From positions 744,001 through 808,000 of the forward strand of contig JAHDVF020000211.1 of the NCBI GenBank assembly GCA_022606425.2: a DNA stretch of 64,000 nucleotides. The letters run 5' to 3'. Shown piece by piece: positions 56,020 through 64,000 of this stretch (positions within the stretch are counted from its first letter, which is position 1; every line of letters begins with the position of its first letter). Under the pieces are notes generated by a model that searched no databases, was not told the origin of the DNA, and saw only the letters and a list, made by a program, of their open reading frames with translations. The translations under genes were made by a program, and so were the position numbers. Origin of the DNA: Lepidostoma basale (taxonomy: Eukaryota > Arthropoda > Insecta > Trichoptera > Lepidostomatidae).

Positions 56020-56556
56020 ATGCAATTCAATTAACAGGTTGTAATTAATCAATTTCCTGATAATTTTAAAGAAACCTTTATTATGTTTTATTTACATGTT
56101 AGAAAAGAAAACTCTTTAAAAATGTCAATGATTTTAAAAATGAATAAAGATTTTTATATCAATGATAAATACATGTTACTTTCACTACAAATTTAGACAT
56201 AACAAAACAAAAGGAAATATTTCTTACTTGAAACCGTTTCCTAGGATACAGATTCAAAACATTTCAATTTAAAGTTTCCGCGTAGCTGTGAACACGTCAT
56301 TTTCGTAAATGTTACTATTCACGTTCACACTAATGTTACCACAGACTATAATCTAGTGAATGCCATCTCTTACTTTTTATTCCTTTCCATAGACAAAGTA
56401 TATTTTTGACAATCATATAAATATGACACTGTTTTTATTTGAAGTTTAAAAATTAAAATTATGTTATAACATTAATAAACTGAGAATTATACTTGGCAAT
56501 AAACATCAGACGTTGTTACGACTTAATGCTTAATAATTTAACATAATATTATTTAA
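56020..56556. promoter_or_regulatory. Shared upstream region of ARL2BP and SERGEF
   Basis: 537 bp separate the two start codons. It is AT-rich with a more GC-balanced patch around 56270..56350. No mobile element was recognised. Confidence 0.5.
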
Positions 56557-57964
56557 ATGGAAGTTTTATCTTGGGTATATACATATTTTTTTATTTATTT
56601 TTTACAATCTATTTACTCATCAGATGTTTTTCATTTTTTCGCCTTTATTTAATCCATATGGATATTACAATTCTGTAATTGAAAAAATAAAAACATTTTT
56701 CTGTTACATAACAGTAAATCCTCATTTAATCATCTTTTATTTTTAGGGTGCTAATTCCCATGGTCAGCTGGGCCAAGGAATTATTTCAGAGCAGTGCATG
56801 ACACCACAACCAGTGATTAAGACATGGACAGGAAACATTAAGGAGATATCTGGAGGAGGGGGACACTCCCTGCTTATCAATGAGAATGGGTGGATATTCT
56901 CTTGCGGCTGGAACCACCAGAGACAACTGGGCTTCGTTGACAAGAATATGGAGCATAATCATTGCCATACCTTCAGTAGAATCTGGGAACTAAGTGGCAT
57001 AACCTTTGATAAAATCTGTACCGGATGGGACTCAAGTTCTGCCATTTCAAATAATAATGTTCTTTATCTGTGGGGATCAAACGCTTATGGTCAATTGGGT
57101 CTCCCGAGAGAACACTTTCCTGGCCCCTTGAAGCCCATACAGCTGGAGCTGAAGGGTAAAACGATTAGTATGGGCATGCGACACACAATCTTGGTTGATA
57201 TCAATGGCTGCTTGTGGGCCACGGGGAGCGGGAAACATGGCCAACTCGGTTTAGGAGATGCCATAATTAATCTAGATTCTTTTAAAAAATTGCCGAATAT
57301 TAAAAATATAGAAAATGTTGCCTGTGGCCAGCATCACACCCTTGCCTGGTCAAAGGTGGATAAAACTCTGTACGCGTGGGGTGACAATAGTCACGGACAA
57401 CTTGGATTGGACAGGAATGAATTTGATCGCGTGTGCACTCCCACTAAAGTGACCATTTTAGCAGAATTTGTAGAAAATATTGTTCAAATATATTCTGGGT
57501 GGACACATAGTGCGGTGCTCCTGGACAATGGAAAAGCGATCTACTGGGGTAGAAACAATTATGGACAACTTGCTTGCGACCAGCTCGCCCAGGGAGAACA
57601 ATTCAACATACTTAAAGGTAAAGGTGAGGCAATCTAATTTTTTCTGTCTATCAAAAGTCATATTCGCATATACTCTTGAAATTAAATCAGATGGGAGTCT
57701 GAATAACATGGTAGACAGAAAATAAATATGTAAATATGTATTACAGATATGGGGATTTGCAAACTGAGTCTGGGATCTGAACACAGCGTGTGCCTGGCAC
57801 GTGGAGGCTCCGTGTGGGCATGGGGGTGGAATGAACACGCTAATACGGGCACCAGCGCACCCACCGAGGATAATGTCCACCAGCCCCTTAAGGTTCAGGT
57901 CAATTGTACAACAATTGAAGACATTTTCTCTGGAGCCGGACACAACTTCCTAGTTTATAGATAA
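56557..57964 (+). CDS. SERGEF: Secretion-regulating guanine nucleotide exchange factor homologue (RCC1-like)
   Basis: Three exons: 56557..56574 (MEVLSW), 56747..57617 or 57623, and 57747..57964, giving 368 or 370 aa. It is a seven-bladed RCC1-type beta propeller; vertebrate SERGEF (DelGEF) binds the exocyst subunit Sec5 and affects secretion. Blade motifs occur in order: GANSHGQLGQG, CGWNHQRQLGF, WGSNAYGQLGL, GSGKHGQLGLG, WGDNSHGQLGL, WGRNNYGQLA and WGWNEHANTG. SGWTHSAVLLDNGKAIYWGR and LGSEHSVCLARGGSVWAWGW fit SERGEF better than RCC1 itself. The six-codon first exon is inferred because GGT at 56747 needs an upstream start and ATG..TGG ends at a GT in the right phase. Two donors six bases apart (57618 and 57624) both keep the frame. 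AATAAA at 57996 follows the stop. Confidence 0.9.
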
Positions 57965-57995
57965 CACAATTTGTATTATTATTTATTTTTTTACA

Positions 57996-58001
57996 AATAA
58001 A
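57996..58001 (+). terminator. Polyadenylation signal of SERGEF
   Basis: AATAAA 32 bases after the stop codon. Confidence 0.65.
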
Positions 58002-58639
58002 ACAAAATGTTAAATACTTCATATTTTATTATATTATATCTCATTTTTTGTTATATGTATAACATATGAAAAGATCTCAGAAATGCAAAATTATCTTGCA
58101 TATAATTATTGTATTACAATATCAAGTAAAATTTAAAATTAATTATCAGGCAATAATATCCAACATTGAAATACATTTAATGATCATATTTCTGACATAT
58201 GATGTACTCTTACATAAAAAAATATTTAGGAAAAAATCCTGCCTAACACGTGTTAGAGGTATATTCTGTATTTTTTCTTCTTCTTCTTCTTCTGTTTAAC
58301 TCTTGTAACAGAGGTATACTCGGACTTTTTAAGGGTTGATTTTTAGGAGGAAATTTTTCTCAGTAAAAATGGACAAAAGTTTCTGGAAATAAGCTTTGAT
58401 ATTATAAGAAAAATAATTTAATATCTAATCAAAATGAGGCTAGAGAATGGTTGGCTAAAGAGCAATGCAAAATGAAGAAATTATTTGATCCTTGGTGGAA
58501 AATGTTTGGGTTCTGACTTGGTTTTCTGTAAAGATCTAACCACGGATAATCGAGTGAATTAAAGATACTTTCAATATACAGAGGTTCATGCAGCACATGC
58601 AGATGCAGCATTCCAATTGAGTTAACAAACTTAATGAAA

Positions 58640-59360
58640 ATTATATGAATGTTTCACGAGCAAATACAATATTAATTGTTTCACAAGGAAGTGGCAAAAG
58701 TGTGTTTCAAAATTAACATGGCCAAGACTGTAAACCAACGAGTGTTCACAAATGACTCTACCTCAATTTTACTCGACGGTATCCCCCTTGTGACCACAAT
58801 CAGCTTTTGCTACCTCGGTAGTATGAAAGCGGGCTTGGGAGGAACAAAAGAGGACGTTGCCAGCAGACTCAATCAGGCAAGTCATTGAGGAATATCATTT
58901 AGGCTTTTGCAATGCTTAATCCTGTATGACATTCCAGTATTATTTCGAGAAAGCTTAATCTCAAATATTTAGCAGTAATGTTAAAAACGTTTAAACCCTT
59001 GTAAATCTACCATGGATATCATTGGAAAATTCCAGTGTTTCCACTCAATATTCAAGTTCTCTTGAACCCAAGCATTGTGGAAAACCATTATTTGGGCCAT
59101 GGATCAATCAAATCAGATCAGCCAACAAAGATCAATCAGAGAACAAGTCGCTAAGCAAATGGCTATAGATCATTTACACCCTGAGATGGAACCCAGCCTA
59201 TATCACTCAGGGCGGATAAGGCTGGTTTCCTGTGGGCGAAAAGAGAGGGAAGGGACAGGACGAGGAATGGTGTTCGGTGGAGAAGGATCGTCGAGGCCCT
59301 ATGCACCAAGGAGGTGTGACAGAACAAGAAGAAGAAAAGACTGCCTAACATTAGGCATGT
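58640..59360 (+). mobile_element. LINE-L fragment between SERGEF and CCDC43
   Basis: FKINMAKTVNQRVFTNDSTS, then LLDGIPLVTTISFCYLGSMK and GGTKEDVASRLNQA, is the RT-thumb region of a non-LTR element. Further on, with many frame breaks, IIWAMDQSNQISQQRSIREQ and CGRKEREGTGRG recall its C-terminal W.GH / GKR.RGRP part. Confidence 0.6.
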
Positions 59361-59525
59361 TACTCAGAATCTTACAATAATATTAAGATTAATGAAAAAC
59401 ATTATGCAAATATAAATGGTCTTTTGGTTGATGCCACAGTCAGACTGCTGGCAGCTCCGAGGAAGATTCTTTATGTACGCAACAGCGTTCCTGACAATAA
59501 ATAAATAAAATCTTCACTAGTGATG

Positions 59526-62307
59526 CTACCGCTTCCTCTCATTCTTCTGTGTTTTACGTTTCTCCTTCTTCTCTTCTTTAAGCTGCTTCTGCTTCTCCCT
59601 AAAACAAGATAAATAAATGTCATACTAATACACTCCCATCGCAGAGCACACATCACTTATAGAAACATCAAAAATAATGTAAATACAGATGTTTTGGACA
59701 TTGAAACACATTATAAAAGTGAACATGTGTAGTCCTTGAACAAATTTATTTGAAAAAGTATTCGATAGTAACATGGACAATTTTTCATTACCCTTTTAAG
59801 TAGTGAGATATTAATAACATTTAAAAAAAACATAATTTTTTCAGTTTGTAAAACATGTAACTAGCCGATACATTGTTTAATTGTGTGTACACCAATAGAT
59901 GTCACTGGTAGTCCAAATATTGGCATAATCTGGGAATATTTGAGACATCATAAATGAGCCCCAAGCATACACTATCTGACCATGTATTCAATGGCTCCAC
60001 GGTGGGGGCGGAGAGAGAGCACAGAGAGGTTAAAAAGATTTTTTTACCATCCCATGAGACAATTATGAAACCAGATTTAGAAATTATGATTTAAATTTTT
60101 AAAAAACAATTAAAGGGTTACCTGTCTTCTTTGTCCTTGTCCTTCTTCTTCTGAGACTCCTGCTTGGCAGCCTCGCGCCTCTCCCGAGCGGCCGCAGCTA
60201 CATTGGCTGCGTTGGTGTTCCTGCCCAGGTCTGCATCCCCCTCCCCGCCACTCAAGCTTCCCGCATCCTGCCACAAAATGATTTCACATCACATACAACA
60301 ACAGTGACCTTACTAAAGCCAGTACAAACCAAGCTGTTCATTAAACATAATATAAACTTTTCACAGTGCTCTCAGTCATCACTGTAAATAGAAATACATC
60401 CACTGAAGCAAAGATGGCAGTACATAATAGAGGTCTAGTGCCAAACATTATGTATGGAAGTGAAGCTTGGAGCTGGCAAGAGAAGAATGAAAGTAGGATA
60501 AATGCCGTAGAAATGAGATCACTGGGAAGAATGTGCAGAAAAACGATATATGATAGAATACCAAATGACAAAATATGAAAAAAAAGTAAGGTAGATGATT
60601 ACATCAAAAATAAAATTAAAAAAATATCCCTGAGATGGTTTGGACATACGGAACAAATGAAATGTTGTATACAAGCAGTGTGAGTGGAAAGGGAAGTCAT
60701 GGAAGACCAAGGAAACCATGGCATGACCAAATTAATCAAATATTAAAAGGCGACCACTTTCGTCGTAGGAATTATCAATGTCAGGACAGAGCAGTTTGCC
60801 ATCCTCTCTGCCTACCCCTCTGGCGAAACCTATGAATGTTGAGGCGGTCCATTCTTGTCATGCCTGCCTTCTCAGGGAAACGCCGTGATGGTTAGTTAGC
60901 TATATAATCTAACTAACTAACCATCACGCCATCTCAATAGAATGGACTGCCACACTTTTCTTTCCTAACATATTTCTCTCGCTTCCTCAACATTCATGCA
61001 CCCAAATCGATTTCTCTGACTCCTCACGTGGGGGACATTAAATATTTGATTTATATGATTGTGCCACATTTTCCTCGGTCTTCCTCTATTTCTAGTTCCA
61101 TTTATATCATTAACATATAGCTATATTAAATCCCTCAAGTAATTTGTGCTAAACAGGCTATCAGTATTAATGTGTTTTCTCCTTCGGATACTTTGTTGTT
61201 TTTAAATAATTTGAATTGCTTGCATTTGTATGGTCAACTTGAATACCTAGTACAAATAAAATAAATAATCTTTAATACATATACATTATTCTGGAAGTTA
61301 TTGAATTAATTAAACTAATTAACCATCATGGCGTCTCTCCAAAGGGGTGTGCAGAAAGTATGGACTCCCAAACTGTTCTTTCATGACATACTTCTCTTGC
61401 TTCCTCAACATTTATACATCATGTCATGCACACACATCGATTTCTCCAACTTCTCACGTGACCGAAATTTATTATTTTATTGATTTGATTGATAAATGTG
61501 TGAATAATTGTACAAAATAATCATAAAACTGAGTCATACTTACAATAGAATAGAAAAATAATAGTTCGCAAAATTTGAACCTACCTCATTATCGGAAAGC
61601 TGACTATATTGTGATAAGATGGCTTCTCTAATTTTCTTCTCATCTTCGGTATATTGGCGGGGCGCAGAAGTGGCGAGGGACTGGGATCCTAGTAACTTAA
61701 CTAGCCTGTCTTCAACGTCAACTAACTTCGTTGAAGGACTATTGTCCACCGGGTGACAGCTGTCCCATTTATCCATAATTTCGCACACATGTTGACTAAT
61801 ATCTTGATCCTAAAATGTAAACAGACTATAAAGAAGGTTTATATTTAATATCAATACTGAATAACATGAAATTAAAATTAAAATAATAAAACGTGTGAAT
61901 TGCTACGTATGCTGTTATGGTTATTTATTTTATTTCGATATGCTTAATTAGAGCTGACATAACCTATGATTAAACGTAAATATTGAAAATATAAAACTAT
62001 CACTCTAGTTTACAAATAAAATAATATACAAAAAATAAAAAATATACTTTAAAAGTATTCAAATATTCTAATCATCTGCTATTTTTGGTAATATAACTAA
62101 AAAAGGAGAAATTTGCATGCATATATCAAATGTCAAACTCACAACAATATCTGATAAAATTGATTCTAATGCCTCTTTCTTATCATCCCCAGTATCATCT
62201 CCGTCCAATATTCCGGAAATATAGGAACCAAATACACTTTCGTCAGTATTAAGTGATTTAAGTTTATCGATTAACCAAATTCCAAAATCGTCTACTGCCG
62301 CCGCCAT
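59526..62307 (-). CDS. CCDC43: Coiled-coil domain-containing protein 43
   Basis: Four exons on the minus strand, 62307..62143, 61809..61585, 60267..60122 and 59598..59526, give 202 aa with consistent phases. The biochemical role is not established; the N-terminal half adopts a small helical domain and the tail is a charged coiled coil. Hallmarks: FGIWLIDKLKSLNTDESVFG, SYISGILDGDD and KKEALESILSDI (human FGSWL...YGAYILGIL...LDALQGIL), then EDEKKIREAILSQYSQLSDN, ARERREAAKQES and a Lys/Glu-rich end KEEKKEKRKTQKNERKR. The start is MAAAVDDFG; GTG triplets upstream are not used. A CATAAA variant 51 bases past the stop (59470..59475, minus) may be the poly(A) signal. Intron 2 holds three LINE-A pieces. 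Confidence 0.93.
60373..60902 (+). mobile_element. LINE-A 3'-end copy (CCDC43 intron 2)
   Basis: VITVNRNTSTEAKMAVHNRG, LVPNIMYGSEAWSWQEKNES, RINAVEMRSLGRMCRKTIYD, then decay to the TTAGTTAGC tail. A short second 3' end seems fused at 60830..60890. Confidence 0.75.
60908..61120 (-). mobile_element. LINE-A 3'-end copy, tail-to-tail with the previous one
   Basis: CTAACTAACTAACCATCACG, then about 210 bp ending near TTTATATCATTAACATATAG. Confidence 0.7.
61312..61490 (-). mobile_element. LINE-A 3'-end fragment
   Basis: CTAATTAACCATCATGGCGTCTC and the following 170 bp match the family end in reverse. Confidence 0.65.
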
Positions 62308-64000
62308 TTTCACCACAGATTAAAACATATTACATTTCATTTGTCTATGATCGTAACCATTAAACCCCTTAGAAAAATTTTAATTGATTTTTTTTTTGTG
62401 GTGGTATAAACGTTCTTATTACATTCCTGTTTTTTTAGCCCGTCACCTTGCATAAATTTGCAAAGTATGCTGAGTCGGAAAGGCAAGAGCAATCAAGACT
62501 AGCCGGATAAAGACTGTTTTTAGGGATTGTCAGGAGTTGTGGAGATTAAAACATTAGTTTTAATATATTTATCGTTTATTTAATTAATTTACAAGAGGTG
62601 ACGATCGGCGAGCCGTCTGGTACGCTTGAACCGCTGTATTGCATCTTACTCGTGCACTGCTCGATTGACTTCTCTCGTCGTCCTCGTTCGTGTCCCCATA
62701 TCCTAATGGATAATGTTCTGATGGCTCTGATTAAACTAGATGAAAGTTACTACTGGGAGCAAAAGGCGCAGCTGGAGCATGTGGATCTGGTCCTCACTTT
62801 AAAATTCATTGTTCGTCGAAAGACTCCATCAAGTTGTTTGATAGCCCATTGACTCCAGAACTTGACTGAGTCAGCAGTACAATTGAAGTTAAATACAAAA
62901 TATAGACAGAAATTTTAATAATAACTAGTAATATCCTTGAGATAAACACCAGCAAGGAACATATTATTGAAACCAATAAAAGAAAAAGAAATGAAAAAAA
63001 CCTCTATTCCACTTCTTTTACTTTTCTATATTTTTTTACTGCTGGTGGCACACACAAAGTATTATCTTATCTTGACTTGGGAAACTGCTCTTCTGTGAAA
63101 ACATCATTATATCTAGGAGACTGAAGGATACGGCTGTCTTAAAGCATTCCCTCGTTCTCATTGGACTATAGTTTTCTTCAAACATTCTCTGATTTACAGC
63201 ACAGATTTGCTGATTGTTTCGCTCAGGATATAACCACACCGAAGTGCCAGGGTCGGAGGCGGATACCTGGAGAATCAATATATGGCGTACTTTGGGACCG
63301 GCCACACTATAGGGTTCGCGCCACAGGGCTTGATAACAAGCGAACTGTGTCTTGACTCCTACCCAGGCACTCTGGTGTGGCCGTACACTCAATGGTTGTG
63401 AAATGATGTGACCGTTTTCTGGTGATTTTTTAATATTTTGTTTAATGCAAATTGATTGCAGCAATTTCCTAGGAATATTTCTTTTCATCATATTTTAAAA
63501 TGTGTAATAATTAGATGGCGCCGTATTTTTTTCCTGATAAGGAAAAGGTTATGAGCTACTGTCTCACGAGATCACAGAAAAAATTCGACGTAGTTTGTTA
63601 TGTCAAAATATAAAATAATCTATGGTAAAAAATCTTATTTATTTTGAAACATTCCGTCGTTATTTTTGCGCGATAAGAAATATAACAATTCCAAGTAAAC
63701 ATGATACCTTAAATTACGTTTAGAATTATTTCGTTACTTCTAAATGATTGTCGGCGTTAAGAAAGTAGTTTGGAATATTCGCTTAAAAGGTTGGAGTTAC
63801 GTCAAAAATTATGCGGGAATCGCAGCCTTCGCCAGCGTAGCGTAAGATTGAGTAACGCATTATTTTTAGGCATAGCTCAATAATATTTATCCTTGCTCTG
63901 TATATTTGAATTCTTCACTATTCTAAAATTTTAAATAAGTAAATTTTGAATCATGACAAGACAGATCTGATGTGAATTGACCATTTCAGATGGGGGAGCG
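62308..64000. other. Right flank, no gene recognised
   Basis: Upstream of CCDC43. Two moderately GC-rich patches (62590..62870 and 63200..63400) hold frames of 84 aa (plus, 62598..62852) and 151 aa (minus, 63491..63036) that I do not recognise. No known repeat was identified. The window ends in the ATGGGGGAG context preceded by AG. Confidence 0.35.

Noticed and set aside
63985..64000. Possible first exon of another gene (AG then ATGGGGGAG) at the window edge
   Set aside because: Too little sequence; the preceding tract is only weakly pyrimidine-rich.
1..64000. CRISPR array, operons, Shine-Dalgarno sites, origins
   Set aside because: Split genes with GT-AG introns and AATAAA signals show a eukaryotic genome; no regularly spaced direct-repeat array was found.

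Overview
The window is nuclear DNA of an insect, most likely a moth or butterfly. It is AT-rich, the genes are split by short GT-AG introns, and the spaces between and inside genes are packed with degraded non-LTR retrotransposons (LINEs), tRNA-derived SINEs, mariner, hAT, pogo-like and TTAA-type elements. These repeat families look lepidopteran to me, but I could not search a database, so the order is an inference. LINE family labels used here (LINE-A, -B, -F and so on) are working names for this window only.

Gene layout. At the far left (172..403, minus) is the first coding exon of a CRAL-TRIO lipid-binding protein; the rest of that gene lies outside the window, and a possible non-coding first exon sits at about 17258..17391. 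From 404 to about 29500 no other host gene is visible: this is roughly 29 kb of nested mobile elements. Then five conserved genes follow in alternating orientation: GTF3C5 (29567..40552, minus, 8 exons, 485 aa, TFIIIC subunit 5), Nup93 (41224..53871, plus, 15 coding exons, 817 aa, inner-ring nucleoporin), ARL2BP (53957..56019, minus, 4 exons, 168 aa), SERGEF (56557..57964, plus, 3 exons, 368 or 370 aa, RCC1-type propeller) and CCDC43 (59526..62307, minus, 4 exons, 202 aa). All five were assembled by hand from splice sites, and every intron phase is consistent. GTF3C5/Nup93 and ARL2BP/SERGEF are head-to-head pairs 671 and 537 bp apart. Nup93/ARL2BP are tail-to-tail with overlapping 3' ends. No shared pathway joins these housekeeping genes; proximity and shared promoters are the only visible link.

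Mobile elements. The dominant family, LINE-A, has more than 25 fragments, nearly all 5'-truncated, ending in (TTAG)n or (TTTG)n tails. Several insertions can be dated against each other because target duplications survive: LINE-A into a SINE, LINE-A into LINE-A, a roughly 300-bp element into LINE-F, and a SINE into LINE-A. A 2.1-kb element at 10458..12573 with perfect 35-bp terminal inverted repeats carries a degraded coding region with a recognisable TPEEPLAL-type motif. Two inverted copies of a roughly 780-bp TTAA-flanked element lie in introns 2 and 7 of Nup93. Many small repeats contain a hammerhead-ribozyme-like core (CTGANGA, a stem, then GAAAC..GTC), as expected for Penelope-like or retrozyme-like ends.

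I found no CRISPR array, rRNA gene or intact tRNA gene. I did not find a self-contained novel system. The best leads are the 2.1-kb TIR element, the hammerhead-like repeats and the inverted intronic pair in Nup93.
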